Source: Roseateles sp. (GTDB taxonomy: Bacteria; Pseudomonadota; Gammaproteobacteria; Burkholderiales; Burkholderiaceae_C). Taken from it: a stretch of DNA of 64,000 nt. Positions 11,429 through 23,008 of this stretch are shown here, piece after piece. Position 1 is the first letter of the stretch; each line of letters starts with the position of its first letter. The notes below the pieces were generated by a model. The model was not told the origin of the DNA and ran no database searches. It worked only from the letters and a program-made list of their open reading frames with translations. The stretch covers positions 1-64,000 of the forward strand of contig JAEUPJ010000076.1 in the NCBI GenBank assembly GCA_016790285.1, written 5' to 3'. Made by a program: the position numbers and the translations under genes.

Positions 11429-11814
11429 TCCACGGCCTGCACCACATCAACCTGCGTGCGCCGGCCGAGCTGCTGGCCGTGCTGCGCGACTTCTACCGCG
11501 ACGCCCTCGGCCTGGAAGTCGGCCCACGCCCCGACTTCGGCACGGCGGGCTTCTGGCTCTATGCCGGCGGCCACCCGGTGCTGCACCTGTCCACGCAGCT
11601 CCCGCACGAGGTGCCGCGCGGCCCGGTCGACCCGGCCGCGCCCAGCACCTACGACCACACGGCGTTCGCCGGCACCGACCCCGAGGCCACCGCCGCCCGG
11701 TTGCGCGCGCACGGCGTGGCCTTCCGCGAAAGCCGCTCGGCCGTCACCGGCCAGCACCAGTTCTTCCTGCAAGACCCCGCCGGCAACGGCGTGGAGATCA
11801 ATTTCCCGTTCTGA
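11425..11814 (+). CDS. VOC (glyoxalase/dioxygenase fold) family protein
   Basis: The product is 129 aa, one pair of beta-alpha-beta-beta-beta modules. Candidate metal ligands are His in LHHINL near residue 7, His in VLHLST near 51, His in YDHTAF near 75 and Glu in VEINFPF at the extreme C-terminus, so the usual VOC metal site appears complete. The start overlaps the meaB stop (ATGA). The exact reaction cannot be read from the sequence. Its place in the propionyl-CoA operon allows a methylmalonyl-CoA epimerase role, but the gene at 16915 looks closer to that family. Confidence 0.85.
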   Translation: MIHGLHHINLRAPAELLAVLRDFYRDALGLEVGPRPDFGTAGFWLYAGGHPVLHLSTQLPHEVPRGPVDPAAPSTYDHTAFAGTDPEATAARLRAHGVAFRESRSAVTGQHQFFLQDPAGNGVEINFPF

Positions 11815-11830
11815 CGAAAGCGTCCACACC

Positions 11831-13363
<1,533 letters not shown>

Positions 13364-13367
13364 CGCC

Positions 13368-13658
13368 ATGGCCAAGGCCACCTGCGCCGCCGAGGCGAAG
13401 CAACTGACCGACATCCCCAACATCGGCAAGGCCGCCGCGGCCGACCTGGTGGCCCTGGGCTTCACGACGCCGGCCGACGTGAAGCGCATGGACCCGTTCC
13501 AGGCCTACGACGCGCTGCGCGACCCCCAGGGCCGCCTGCACGACCCCTGCGTGCTCGACACCTTCATGGCCGCGCACGACTTCATGAACGGCGGGCCCGC
13601 CCAGCCGTGGTGGAACTTCACCGAGCAGCGCAAGCAGCTGCTGGGTCCAACGAGATAA
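13368..13658 (+). CDS. Small helix-hairpin-helix (Cdd1-like) protein
   Basis: The product is 96 aa. The segment LTDIPNIGKAAAADLVALGFTTP reads as a helix-hairpin-helix, and the whole protein matches what I know of the Cdd1/pathogenicity-locus family of short HHH proteins (CVLDTFMAAHDFMNGGPAQPWWNFTEQRK). It starts four bases after the pccB stop and ends ten bases before pccA, so it is inside the operon. HHH motifs usually bind DNA without sequence specificity; what such a protein does between two carboxylase subunits is unknown. Confidence 0.85.
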   Translation: MAKATCAAEAKQLTDIPNIGKAAAADLVALGFTTPADVKRMDPFQAYDALRDPQGRLHDPCVLDTFMAAHDFMNGGPAQPWWNFTEQRKQLLGPTR

Positions 13659-13668
13659 GAGGCATCCC

Positions 13669-15714
13669 ATGTTCACCAAGATCCTGATCGCCAACCGCGG
13701 TGAAATCGCCTGCCGCGTCATCGCCACCGCCCGCAAGATGGGCATCCAGACGGTTGCCGTCTACTCCGAGGCCGACAAGGACGCGCGCCATGTGGAGCTG
13801 GCCGACGAGGCCGTGCTGCTGGGCCCGGCGCCCTCGCGCGAGAGCTATCTCGTGGCCGACAAGATCATTGCCGCCTGCAAGCAGACGGGCGCCCAGGCCC
13901 TGCACCCGGGCTATGGCTTCCTGAGCGAGAACGAGGACTTCGCCCGCCGCTGCGAGGAAGAGGGCATCGTCTTCATCGGCCCCAAGCACTACAGCATCGC
14001 GGCGATGGGCGACAAGATCGCCTCCAAGAAGCTCGCCAACGAGGCCAAGGTCAGCACCATCCCCGGCCACAACGAGCCCATCCTGACACCGGAGGAGGCG
14101 GTGTCCATCGCCCAGCGCATCGGCTATCCCGTGATGATCAAGGCCAGCGCGGGCGGCGGCGGCAAGGGCCTGCGCGTGGCGTTCAACGACAAGGAGTGCT
14201 TCGAGGGCTTCACCTCCTGCCGCAACGAGGCGCGCAACAGCTTCGGCGACGACCGTGTCTTCATGGAGAAGTTCGTCGAGCAGCCGCGCCACATCGAAAT
14301 CCAGGTGCTGGGCGACAGCCAGGGCAACGTCGTCTACCTGCACGAGCGCGAGTGCTCCATCCAGCGCCGCCACCAGAAGGTCATCGAGGAAGCGCCGTCG
14401 CCCTTCATCAGCGAGGCCACCCGCCGCGCCATGGGCGAGCAGGCCGTGGCGCTGGCCAAGGCGGTGAAGTACCAGAGCGCCGGCACGGTCGAATTCGTCG
14501 TCGGCAAGGACCAGGACTTCTACTTCCTGGAGATGAACACCCGGCTGCAGGTGGAGCACCCCGTCACCGAGTGCATCACCGGGCTCGACCTCGTGGAGCA
14601 GATGATCCGCGTGGCCGCCGGCGAGCCGCTGGCCTTCACGCAGGCCGAGATCAAGCGCGACGGCTGGGCCATCGAGTGCCGCATCAACGCGGAAGACCCC
14701 TTCCGCAACTTCCTGCCGTCCACCGGCCGACTGGTGCGTTACCAGCCGCCGGAAGCGACCATGGTGCAGGCCGAGCCGGGCCGCTTCGGCGTGCGCGTGG
14801 ACACGGGCGTCTACGAAGGTGGCGAGATCCCGATGTTCTACGACTCGATGATCGCCAAGCTCATCGTGCACGGGAAGGACCGCAATGAGGCGATCGCCAA
14901 GATGCGCGAGGCCCTCAACGGCTTCGTCATCCGCGGCGTGTCCAGCAACATCCCCTTCCAGGCGGCGCTGCTGGCCCACCCGGACTTCGGTACCGGCAAC
15001 TTCAACACCGGCTTCATTGCGCAGCATTACGCCAGCGGCTTCAAGGCCGAGGACGTGCCGCACGATGACCCGCTCTTCCTGGTGGCGCTGGCCGGTTTCA
15101 TCCGCCGCAAGGCCCGCGAGCGTGAGGCCGGCATCACCGGGCAGCTGCCGGGCCACGAGGTTCAGATCGAGCACGACTACGTCGCCGTCGTGAACCTCGG
15201 CGGCGGCCGCAGTGAGCAGCACGCGCTGCAGATCACCGAGTTCGCCGGCGCGCTGGGCGAGGCGCGCGTGAAGGTGGGCGACAAGGACTACCGCATCGTC
15301 TCGCGCTCGCGCCTGAACGATGTGCGCATCAGCGGCACCGTCAACGGCCTGGCGTTCACCGCCCAGGCCGAGCGCGGCACGGCCAAGAACCCGCTGGCCT
15401 ACCGCATCCAGCACGGCGGCCGCTCGATGGAGCTGACCGTGCTGAGCCCGCGCGCGGCCGAGCTGCAGGCGCTGATGCCCTACAAGGCGCCGCCCGACAC
15501 GTCCAAGCTGCTGCTGTCGCCCATGCCGGGGCTGCTGGTGCACCTGGCCGCGCAGGTCGGCCAGACGGTGCAGGCCGGCGAGCGCCTGGCCGTCATCGAG
15601 GCCATGAAGATGGAGAACATCCTCACCGCCGTGCAGGACGTGACGGTGGCCGAGGTGCTGGCCAAGCCGGGCGAGAGCCTGTCGGTGGATCAGCCCATCC
15701 TGCGCTTTGCCTGA
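13669..15714 (+). CDS. pccA: Propionyl-CoA/acetyl-CoA carboxylase, biotin-carrying alpha subunit
   Basis: The product is 681 aa. The biotin carboxylase half (about 1-450) has the N-terminal IANRGEIACRVI and the ATP-grasp glycine loop KASAGGGGKGLR. Catalytic residues lie in EMNTRLQVEHPVTE. A BT domain bridges to the C-terminal biotinyl domain, where EAMKMEN holds the biotinylated Lys near residue 647. It uses ATP and bicarbonate to make carboxybiotin for PccB. The ATG at 13669 is followed by the canonical MFTKILIANRGE. The next gene begins with a TTG inside its last codons. Confidence 0.95.
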   Translation: MFTKILIANRGEIACRVIATARKMGIQTVAVYSEADKDARHVELADEAVLLGPAPSRESYLVADKIIAACKQTGAQALHPGYGFLSENEDFARRCEEEGIVFIGPKHYSIAAMGDKIASKKLANEAKVSTIPGHNEPILTPEEAVSIAQRIGYPVMIKASAGGGGKGLRVAFNDKECFEGFTSCRNEARNSFGDDRVFMEKFVEQPRHIEIQVLGDSQGNVVYLHERECSIQRRHQKVIEEAPSPFISEATRRAMGEQAVALAKAVKYQSAGTVEFVVGKDQDFYFLEMNTRLQVEHPVTECITGLDLVEQMIRVAAGEPLAFTQAEIKRDGWAIECRINAEDPFRNFLPSTGRLVRYQPPEATMVQAEPGRFGVRVDTGVYEGGEIPMFYDSMIAKLIVHGKDRNEAIAKMREALNGFVIRGVSSNIPFQAALLAHPDFGTGNFNTGFIAQHYASGFKAEDVPHDDPLFLVALAGFIRRKAREREAGITGQLPGHEVQIEHDYVAVVNLGGGRSEQHALQITEFAGALGEARVKVGDKDYRIVSRSRLNDVRISGTVNGLAFTAQAERGTAKNPLAYRIQHGGRSMELTVLSPRAAELQALMPYKAPPDTSKLLLSPMPGLLVHLAAQVGQTVQAGERLAVIEAMKMENILTAVQDVTVAEVLAKPGESLSVDQPILRFA

Positions 15715-16903
15715 GTCGGTTGCCATCGTCGGCGCCGGCGTGGCCGGCGCGGCGGCGGCCATCCGGCTGGCCGAGCGGGGCGTGGAGGTCGACCTTTACG
15801 AGGCCGTGCCGGAGCCCAAGCCCATCGGTGCGGGCCTGCTCCTGCAGCCCACGGGCCAGCGCGTGCTGGCGGCCATGGGGCTGCTGAACGAGGCGCTGGC
15901 CTTGGGCACGCGCGTCGACCGCCTGTTCGGCGACACGCCCACGGGCCGCACTGTGCTCGACATGAGCTACCGGCGCTTTCAGGCGGACGCCTGCGGGCTG
16001 GGCATCCAGCGTGGCGCGTTGATGGGGCTGCTCTGGGCGCGCGTGCGGGCGCTGGGCATTCGCTGGCACTGCGGTGCCGCGGTGGAGGGGTTTTCGCAGG
16101 ACGCCACGGGCGTGACGCTCCAGTTCGCCGGTGGCGCCAGCGCCCGGCATGCCGCGCTTGTCTTGGCCAACGGCAGCTTCTCCCGCCTGCGCGAGGGCGT
16201 GCGCGTGGCCCAGCATGCGCGGCCCTTCCCGTGGGGCGCGGTGTGGACTGTGCTGCCGGCGCCTGCGGGCTTCCCGCAGATTGAGCTGCGCCAGCGCTTC
16301 CGGGCGGCGTCGCAGATGCTGGGGCTGATGCCCGTGGGCAGGTCATCTCACGACGACCCTGAGCGCGGCATCAACCTGTTCTGGAGCCTGCCGGTGGCCG
16401 AGCTGGAGGGCTGGCAGACGCGCATCGGGCTGGATCGCCTCAAGCAGCAGATGGTCCACCTGTTCCCGGACGTCGCCCCGCTGCTGGCCGGCCTCACCGA
16501 GCCCGCGCAGCTGCGCGAGGCCCGCTATGCCGACGTCTGGATGCAGCGCTGGCATGACGGGCGCGTGCTGGCCATTGGCGACTGTGCCCACGGCATGAGC
16601 CCGCAGCTGGGGCAGGGCGCCAACATGGCGCTGATCGATGCCCACGAGCTGGCGGCTGATCTCGGCGGCGACTGGTCGCAGGTCTTCGCGCGCTACACGC
16701 GGCGGCGCCGCGCCCACATCCGCTTCTACGGCCAGGCCAGCAAGCGCCTCACGCCGATGTTCCAGTCCGATGCCGTCGTCGCCCCCTGGCTGCGCGACCG
16801 CTTCTTCGGCTGGGGTGGCCGGCTGCCCTACATCCATCAACAATCCATCGCCACCCTGGCTGGCTACAAGACTGGCTGGCTGTGGGGGCGGCTCAAACTC
16901 TGA
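15707..16903 (+). CDS. FAD-dependent monooxygenase of the PHBH/UbiH fold
   Basis: The product is 398 aa. The N-terminal Rossmann motif [19 protein letters not shown] (residues 5-23) binds FAD, and the acidic E at the end of the second strand (DLYEAVPE) follows. The late FAD motif [19 protein letters not shown] lies near 290. This is the aromatic hydroxylase/ubiquinone hydroxylase fold, and the substrate cannot be named. The start is a TTG that overlaps the pccA stop by eight bases; no better in-frame start precedes the Rossmann strand. Tight overlap places it in the propionyl-CoA operon, though the chemistry does not obviously belong to that pathway. Confidence 0.85.
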   Translation: MPESVAIVGAGVAGAAAAIRLAERGVEVDLYEAVPEPKPIGAGLLLQPTGQRVLAAMGLLNEALALGTRVDRLFGDTPTGRTVLDMSYRRFQADACGLGIQRGALMGLLWARVRALGIRWHCGAAVEGFSQDATGVTLQFAGGASARHAALVLANGSFSRLREGVRVAQHARPFPWGAVWTVLPAPAGFPQIELRQRFRAASQMLGLMPVGRSSHDDPERGINLFWSLPVAELEGWQTRIGLDRLKQQMVHLFPDVAPLLAGLTEPAQLREARYADVWMQRWHDGRVLAIGDCAHGMSPQLGQGANMALIDAHELAADLGGDWSQVFARYTRRRRAHIRFYGQASKRLTPMFQSDAVVAPWLRDRFFGWGGRLPYIHQQSIATLAGYKTGWLWGRLKL

Positions 16904-16914
16904 GGACGAATCCC

Positions 16915-17391
<477 letters not shown>

Positions 17392-17414
17392 CGCGGCTGG
17401 CGCGCCGGGCCAGA

Positions 17415-18788
17415 ATGCGCGCCTTCGACTCGCGGCCCTTCATGCGCTTTCTTCTCGCTCCGCTCCTGCTCCTGGCCCTGCTGCCCACCGCGGCCCGCGC
17501 CTGGGGCAACCACACGCCCATGTGCTACCGCGCCTTCGAGCGCATGCCCGAGGTGGCCGGCGCCGCGCCCGTCAAGGCCGAGCCGCTGGAAGACTTCCTG
17601 CGGGCGCAGGAGCCAGCCATCGCCCGCACGCTGGACGCGCAGGAAGCCTGGGCGCGCGAGCACCTGAAGCACCACGCGGCGCGGCAGGAAGCGCTTCGTT
17701 TCGCGGTGGACCCGAAACGCAGCGACGCCGAACGTCGCGCGGCCTTCCTGCGCGCGCTGCGCCTGTCGCCGCACGCGCGCCTGGCGCTCTACCTGCAGGT
17801 GGACCCGCGCGAGCCCGAAACGAGCCGCCCGCCGCTGGACGCTGCTGCCGTCAGCGCCGCGCCACCGAGCAAGGGCGGCACGCAGCGCTTCGTCGCCCTG
17901 CAGCCCGGCGAGGCCGTGGCCCCGCTGGCGGTGCTGGCCTCGGCGTGTGACGAGCCCGACTACGGGCACGACCTCAACCTCTTCGACGACAACCCGGGCA
18001 GCCCGGCGAACCCTTCGTATGGCTTCGGCAAGCAGCCCTTCGGCAACCCGGCCGTGGCCATCGGCTCGCAGGCGCCGTTCCACATGGGCTTCTTCCATCA
18101 GGGGGCCGTCTTCAACACGCTGGCGCCGAGCTTCGCCCGCACCTTCACCGAGTTGCGCGTGCAGCAGTACAGCGGCCTGGCGGCGCTGGCCTGGCAGACG
18201 GGCCATGCGTACTGGGGTTGGCGATTTGCGGGGCTGGCCCTGCATCACGTGGAAGACCTGACCCAGCCCTACCACGCGAGCGCCGCGCCCGGCGCGACGC
18301 TGGGCCACATGATGTGGGTCAACCTCAAGGCCCAGCTGGGGGCGCCGGCCGACCGGCAGGGCCTGGTCGTGCTGCAGGGCAACCGGCATTTCGTGCTGGA
18401 ACAGTTCCAGACGCGCTGGATCATCGAGAACGCCCGCCAGCGCCGCGACGGCCCGCTGGAGACGTCGCTGCGCGATGCCGCACGGGACGGCCGATATCCG
18501 CCCTGGAGCCCGGCCTATGTGCGTGAGGTGGTGGCCGCCGAAGCGCATGCGGCGGGGCCGGCGACCGATGCAGCGGTGGTGGTCGGGGCTCCGGCGAAAT
18601 TCGTCTCTGACCCCAATTTTGACTTTGCCGCCAACGAGGTCCAGTTGGGGCCGGAGCTGGCGCGGGACCTGCAAGGGCAGCGGGACGCCCTGCATGCGGC
18701 CATCGCGGATCTGCTCGGGCACTTTGGCGCGCACAGCCGCAATGCACTGCGAGGGATGCTGAAGCAGGGCGCGACAGTCGTGCGTTGA
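17415..18788 (+). CDS. Secreted P1-nuclease/phospholipase C-like protein
   Basis: The product is 457 aa. A Sec signal peptide (MRFLLAP to TAARA, hydrophobic core of nine Leu/Ala) ends exactly before WGNHTPMCYR, so the mature chain begins with Trp. In zinc-dependent phospholipase C and S1/P1 nucleases this N-terminal Trp and a nearby His coordinate the zinc cluster. ALHHVEDLTQPYHAS (about 275-290) supplies the HxxxD and later His ligands of that family, and GHMMW follows. It would be a periplasmic or extracellular phosphoesterase. An alternative start at 17442 gives the tighter signal peptide and is equally plausible. It is not obviously co-transcribed with its neighbours. Confidence 0.75.
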   Translation: MRAFDSRPFMRFLLAPLLLLALLPTAARAWGNHTPMCYRAFERMPEVAGAAPVKAEPLEDFLRAQEPAIARTLDAQEAWAREHLKHHAARQEALRFAVDPKRSDAERRAAFLRALRLSPHARLALYLQVDPREPETSRPPLDAAAVSAAPPSKGGTQRFVALQPGEAVAPLAVLASACDEPDYGHDLNLFDDNPGSPANPSYGFGKQPFGNPAVAIGSQAPFHMGFFHQGAVFNTLAPSFARTFTELRVQQYSGLAALAWQTGHAYWGWRFAGLALHHVEDLTQPYHASAAPGATLGHMMWVNLKAQLGAPADRQGLVVLQGNRHFVLEQFQTRWIIENARQRRDGPLETSLRDAARDGRYPPWSPAYVREVVAAEAHAAGPATDAAVVVGAPAKFVSDPNFDFAANEVQLGPELARDLQGQRDALHAAIADLLGHFGAHSRNALRGMLKQGATVVR

Positions 18789-18789
18789 A

Positions 18790-18849
18790 TTTCGCCAACG
18801 ACGAAACCAAAGTCGCTTTTTGGCGCAGAATTGCCTTCTTCGCGAAGGC
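18790..18849. promoter_or_regulatory. Two inverted repeats upstream of the LysR gene
   Basis: TTTCG-N7-CGAAA at 18790-18806 has the T-N11-A geometry of LysR-type binding sites. A second repeat, GCCTTC-N5-GAAGGC, lies at 18833-18849, 21 bases before the LysR ATG at 18871. Together they look like an autoregulatory region. Neither is followed by a T-run, so termination is less likely. Confidence 0.5.
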
Positions 18850-18870
18850 TATGCTGGAGTCCAACCCACC

Positions 18871-19764
18871 ATGCGACACGACCTCACCACCCTCAATCTC
18901 GTGCTGGCCATCGAGCAAACACGCTCGATCACCCGCGGCGCGGCCCAGGAGCACCTGGCGCTGGCCGCGGCGAGCAAGCGGCTTTCTGACCTCGAAAGCC
19001 GCCTCGGCGTGCAGCTCTTCGAGCGCCGCGCCCGCGGCGTCGAGCCGACGGAGGCGGGGCGGGCGCTGGTGCGCCACATCCGCTCCCTGCATGCGTCGCT
19101 CTACGCCCTCGAGACCGAGGTCATGGAGTTCTCGCGCGGCATCAAGGGCCACCTGCGCATCGCGTCCAACACCAGCGCCATCGCCGAGTGCCTGCCGCCT
19201 TACCTCGTCGAGTTCTCCCAGGCTCATGCGCAGATCCGCATCAGCCTGGAAGACCTGACCAGCGCCGAGGTGCAGGCGGCCGTCGCTGAAGGCCGGGCCG
19301 ACGTGGGCGTGTTCACCGCACCGGTGCTGGACAACCGCGTGCAGACCTGGGTCTTCGCCCGCGGCCGCCTGGCGGCCCTGGTGCCCCTCAAGCACCCGCT
19401 GGCCAACCGCGAGGCGGTCAGCTTCGACGACCTGCTGGGCTACGACCTCATCGGCCTGCATGCCGGCGCCAGCGCCCAGGAGCTGATGCGCGAACAGGCC
19501 GCCGCCCGCGGCAAGACGCTCAATGCCCGCCTGCAAGTGCGCGGTTTCGACGGCATTGCCCAGCTCGTGGAGTCGGGCCTGGGGGTCGCCGTCCTTCCTG
19601 AACAACCGGCCGAGCGCTTCACCCGCGTCTTCGGCGTGCGCTGCCTGCGGCTTGAAGAGTCGTGGGCCGAGCGCGACTATTACCTGGGTGTGCTGCGCCA
19701 GCAGCGCCTGCCGACCGTCGTGCAGCGCTTCGTGGACACCCTCATTCCTCGCGAAAAGCAATGA
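18871..19764 (+). CDS. LysR family transcriptional regulator
   Basis: The product is 297 aa. The N-terminal winged HTH covers residues 1-60 ([47 protein letters not shown]). A two-lobed periplasmic-binding-like effector domain covers about 90-295. The ATG at 18871 gives the normal LysR start (MRHDLTTL); the longer frame from 18820 runs through the putative operator. Its stop overlaps the leuC ATG (ATGA), so it is the first gene of the leuCDB unit rather than divergent from its target. A role in leucine biosynthesis control is suggested only by that position. Confidence 0.9.
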   Translation: MRHDLTTLNLVLAIEQTRSITRGAAQEHLALAAASKRLSDLESRLGVQLFERRARGVEPTEAGRALVRHIRSLHASLYALETEVMEFSRGIKGHLRIASNTSAIAECLPPYLVEFSQAHAQIRISLEDLTSAEVQAAVAEGRADVGVFTAPVLDNRVQTWVFARGRLAALVPLKHPLANREAVSFDDLLGYDLIGLHAGASAQELMREQAAARGKTLNARLQVRGFDGIAQLVESGLGVAVLPEQPAERFTRVFGVRCLRLEESWAERDYYLGVLRQQRLPTVVQRFVDTLIPREKQ

Positions 19765-21173
19765 CCTCTCGTACGCTTTACGACAAGCTCTGGGACGAGC
19801 ATGTCGTGCACACCGAGCCCGACGGCACGGCGCTGCTCTACATCGACCGTCACCTCGTGCACGAAGTGACCAGCCCCCAGGCCTTCGAAGGCCTGGACCT
19901 CGCCGGCCGCAAGGTCTGGCGCCTGAGCGCCAACCTGGCGGTCAGCGACCACAACGTACCCACGACCGACCGCAGCCAGGGCATCGCCGACCCCGTCTCC
20001 AAGCTGCAGGTCGACACGCTCGACGCCAACTGCGATCGCTTCGGCATCACGCAGTTCAAGATGAGCGACCGTCGCCAGGGCATCGTGCACGTCATCGGCC
20101 CGGAGCAGGGCGCGACGCTGCCCGGCATGACTGTCGTCTGCGGTGACAGCCACACCTCCACGCACGGCGCCTTCGGTGCGCTGGCGCACGGCATCGGCAC
20201 CAGCGAGGTCGAGCACGTGCTCGCCACGCAGACGCTCTCGGCCAAGAAGGCCAAGAACCTGCTCGTCAGGGTCGAAGGCCAACTGCCCCGCGGCTGCGGC
20301 GCCAAGGACATCGTGCTGGCCATCATCGGCAAGATCGGCACCGCCGGCGGCACCGGCTACACCATCGAGTTCGCCGGCTCGGCCATCCGTGCCCTCTCCA
20401 TGGAAGGCCGCATGACGGTCTGCAACATGGCCATCGAGGCGGGCGCGCGCGCCGGCCTGATCGCCGTGGACGACACCACGATCAACTACGTCAAGGGCCG
20501 CCCGTTCTCGCCGCAGGGCGTGGAGTGGGACCAGGCCGTGGCCTACTGGCGCACGCTGCACTCCGACGCCGGCGCGCACTTCGACAAGGTCGTCGAGATC
20601 GACGCCGCGCAGATCCGCCCGCAGGTCACCTGGGGCACCTCGCCCGAGATGGTGCTGGCCATCGACGACCACGTGCCCGACCCCGACAAGGAAAAGGACG
20701 CCGTCAAGCGCGGCGCCATCGAGCGCGCGCTGACCTACATGGCCCTCGAGCCGAACAAGGCGATCGCCGACATCCACGTCGACAAGGTGTTCATCGGCTC
20801 CTGCACCAACAGCCGCATCGAAGACATGCGCGAAGCCGCCGCTGTCGTGAAGCGCGTGGGCGGCCGCGTGGCCCGCAACATCAAGCTGGCCCTCGTGGTG
20901 CCGGGTTCGGGCCTCGTGAAGGCGCAGGCCGAAGCCGAAGGGCTGGACCAGGTTTTCAAGGCCGCCGGCTTCGAGTGGCGCGAGCCGGGCTGCTCCATGT
21001 GCCTGGCCATGAACGCCGACCGCCTGGAGCCGGGTGAGCGCTGCGCCTCCACCAGCAACCGCAACTTCGAAGGCCGCCAGGGTGCCGGTGGCCGCACCCA
21101 CCTCGTGAGCCCCGCGATGGCCGCCGCTGCCGCCATGACCGGCCATTTCGTTGACGTGAGGACGTTGGCCTGA
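19761..21173 (+). CDS. leuC: 3-isopropylmalate dehydratase, large subunit
   Basis: The product is 470 aa of the aconitase superfamily. It isomerises 2-isopropylmalate to 3-isopropylmalate with LeuD in leucine synthesis. The iron-sulfur cluster cysteines are visible in [11 protein letters not shown] (near residue 350) and in the CSMC pair of [11 protein letters not shown] (near 412-415). The substrate-binding [26 protein letters not shown] is near 130. The ATG at 19761 overlaps the LysR stop; upstream in-frame sequence belongs to the LysR shadow. Confidence 0.96.
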   Translation: MTSRTLYDKLWDEHVVHTEPDGTALLYIDRHLVHEVTSPQAFEGLDLAGRKVWRLSANLAVSDHNVPTTDRSQGIADPVSKLQVDTLDANCDRFGITQFKMSDRRQGIVHVIGPEQGATLPGMTVVCGDSHTSTHGAFGALAHGIGTSEVEHVLATQTLSAKKAKNLLVRVEGQLPRGCGAKDIVLAIIGKIGTAGGTGYTIEFAGSAIRALSMEGRMTVCNMAIEAGARAGLIAVDDTTINYVKGRPFSPQGVEWDQAVAYWRTLHSDAGAHFDKVVEIDAAQIRPQVTWGTSPEMVLAIDDHVPDPDKEKDAVKRGAIERALTYMALEPNKAIADIHVDKVFIGSCTNSRIEDMREAAAVVKRVGGRVARNIKLALVVPGSGLVKAQAEAEGLDQVFKAAGFEWREPGCSMCLAMNADRLEPGERCASTSNRNFEGRQGAGGRTHLVSPAMAAAAAMTGHFVDVRTLA

Positions 21174-21174
21174 C

Positions 21175-21822
21175 ATGGACAAGTTCACCCTGCACTCGGG
21201 CCTCGTGGCCCCCATGGATCGCGAGAACGTCGACACCGACGCGATCATCCCCAAGCAGTTCCTGAAGTCGATCAAGCGTTCGGGCTTCGGCCCCAACCTG
21301 TTCGACGAGTGGCGCTACCTCGACCACGGCGAGCCAGGGCAGGACCCCGCCACCCGCAAGCCCAACCCCGACTTCGTGCTCAACCAGCCGCGCTACGCCG
21401 GCGCGAGCGTGCTGATTGCGCGCCAGAACTTCGGCTGCGGCTCCAGCCGCGAGCATGCGCCCTGGGCGCTGCAGCAGTACGGCTTTCGCGCCATCCTGGC
21501 GCCGAGCTTCGCCGACATCTTCTTCAACAACTGCTTCAAGAACGGCCTGCTGCCGATCCAGTTGCCGGAGAGCGCCATCGCGCGCCTGTTCGACGAAGTC
21601 GCCGCCTTCCCCGGCTACCAGCTCACCATCGACCTGCCGCGCCAGGTCGTCGTCAAGCCCGACGGCGCCGAGCTGCCCTTCGACATCGAGCCCTTCCGCA
21701 AGGAATGCCTCATCGGCGGGCTCGACGAGATCGGCCTGACGCTGCAGCACACCGACAAGATCCGCGCCTATGAGGCGGCCCGCATCGCCGCCAAGCCCTG
21801 GCTGAACAACCGAGTGATTTGA
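21175..21822 (+). CDS. leuD: 3-isopropylmalate dehydratase, small subunit
   Basis: The product is 215 aa, the swivel domain of the aconitase fold and partner of Leu[19 protein letters not shown] at the start and [14 protein letters not shown] (about 80-95), with the substrate-binding Ser-Arg-Glu loop, are diagnostic. It begins two bases after the leuC stop and shares its stop with the leuB start, so LeuC, LeuD and LeuB are translated as a unit. Confidence 0.96.
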   Translation: MDKFTLHSGLVAPMDRENVDTDAIIPKQFLKSIKRSGFGPNLFDEWRYLDHGEPGQDPATRKPNPDFVLNQPRYAGASVLIARQNFGCGSSREHAPWALQQYGFRAILAPSFADIFFNNCFKNGLLPIQLPESAIARLFDEVAAFPGYQLTIDLPRQVVVKPDGAELPFDIEPFRKECLIGGLDEIGLTLQHTDKIRAYEAARIAAKPWLNNRVI

Positions 21823-22916
21823 TGAAGAAGATTGCAGTACTTCCCGGCGACGGCATCGGCCCGGAAATCATGGCCGAGGCCGTCAAGGTCCTGCAGGCGC
21901 TGGACCTGCCCTTGCAGCTGGAGTGGGCCGACGTCGGCGGCAAGGCCTACGAGACGAGCGGCCACCCGCTGCCGCCCGCCACGCTGAAGCTCGCTCAGGA
22001 CGCAGATGCGGTGCTCTTCGGCGCCGTGGGCGACTGGAAGTACGACAAGCTGGAGCGCGCGCTGCGCCCCGAGCAGGCCATCCTCGGCCTGCGCAAGGCC
22101 CTGGGCCTTTTTGCCAACTTCCGCCCGGCCATCTGCTACGAGCAGCTCACGCACGCGTCCTCGCTCAAGCCCGAGCTCGTGGCGGGCCTCGACATCCTCA
22201 TCATCCGCGAGCTGACCGGCGACATCTATTTCGGCCAGCCGCGCGGCCGCCGCACGGCGGTGGACGGCCACTTCCCCGGCGCGGAAGAGGGCTTCGACAC
22301 CATGCGCTACTCGCGCCCGGAGATCGAGCGCATCGCCCACGTCGCCTTCCAGGCGGCCCGCAAGCGCAACAAGCGCCTGACCAGCGTCGACAAGGCCAAC
22401 GTGCTGGAGACCTCGCAGCTGTGGAAGGACGTCGTCACCGAGGTTCACGCCCAGTACCCCGATGTCGAGCTCGACCACATGTACGTGGACAACGCCGCGA
22501 TGCAGCTCGTCAAGGCGCCCAAGAAGTTCGACGTCGTCGTGACCGGCAACATGTTCGGCGACATCTTGTCCGACGAAGCCGCCATGCTGACCGGCTCCAT
22601 CGGCATGCTGCCCTCCGCCTCGTTGGATGCGAACAACAAGGGCCTCTACGAGCCCTCGCACGGCAGCGCGCCGGACATCGCGGGCAAGGGAATCGCCAAC
22701 CCGCTGGCTACAATCCTCTCCGCTGCCATGATGCTCAAGTTCTCCCTCAACCAACCCGACGCTGCCGCTCGCATCGAGCAGGCCGTGCAGTCGGTGCTGG
22801 CCCAGGGCTTGCGCACCGCCGACATCTGGAGTGAAGGCACCTCGAAGGTCACGACCCGCGAGATGGGCGACGCTGTCGTCAAAGCCATCACGACCACCAA
22901 AACCATTCAGAGCTAA
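21822..22916 (+). CDS. leuB: 3-isopropylmalate dehydrogenase
   Basis: The product is 364 aa. It oxidatively decarboxylates 3-isopropylmalate with NAD+. [16 protein letters not shown] is the canonical N-terminus. [14 protein letters not shown] near 130, the catalytic Lys of [13 protein letters not shown] near 190 and the metal-binding Asp of [15 protein letters not shown] follow. The NAD-selecting [14 protein letters not shown] is near 285. The start is ATG at 21822, overlapping the leuD stop; a TTG one codon earlier is less likely. Confidence 0.96.
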   Translation: MKKIAVLPGDGIGPEIMAEAVKVLQALDLPLQLEWADVGGKAYETSGHPLPPATLKLAQDADAVLFGAVGDWKYDKLERALRPEQAILGLRKALGLFANFRPAICYEQLTHASSLKPELVAGLDILIIRELTGDIYFGQPRGRRTAVDGHFPGAEEGFDTMRYSRPEIERIAHVAFQAARKRNKRLTSVDKANVLETSQLWKDVVTEVHAQYPDVELDHMYVDNAAMQLVKAPKKFDVVVTGNMFGDILSDEAAMLTGSIGMLPSASLDANNKGLYEPSHGSAPDIAGKGIANPLATILSAAMMLKFSLNQPDAAARIEQAVQSVLAQGLRTADIWSEGTSKVTTREMGDAVVKAITTTKTIQS

Positions 22917-22938
22917 CGCTCCGTCTCGTCTCGCCCCG

Positions 22939-22985
22939 ACCAAACCCGGCGAACGAGCCGGGGCCCAAAGTGGAAGGGGTTTGGT
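22939..22985 (+). promoter_or_regulatory. Structured leader between leuB and asd
   Basis: A 9-bp perfect outer stem pairs ACCAAACCC (22939-22947) with GGGTTTGGT (22977-22985). It encloses a smaller arm, CCCGGC/GCCGGG at 22945-22950 and 22957-22962, which competes for three bases of the outer stem. The structure ends ten bases before the asd ribosome site. There is no T-run. It could be an mRNA leader affecting asd translation, or a protein-binding site. Confidence 0.4.
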
Positions 22986-23008
22986 GACTGACAGATAAGG
23001 AATTGATG

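Noticed and set aside
11456-11830. N-terminal extension of pccB
   Set aside because: The added residues are a frame-shifted reading of the VOC gene; ATG 11831 gives the standard 510-residue PccB.
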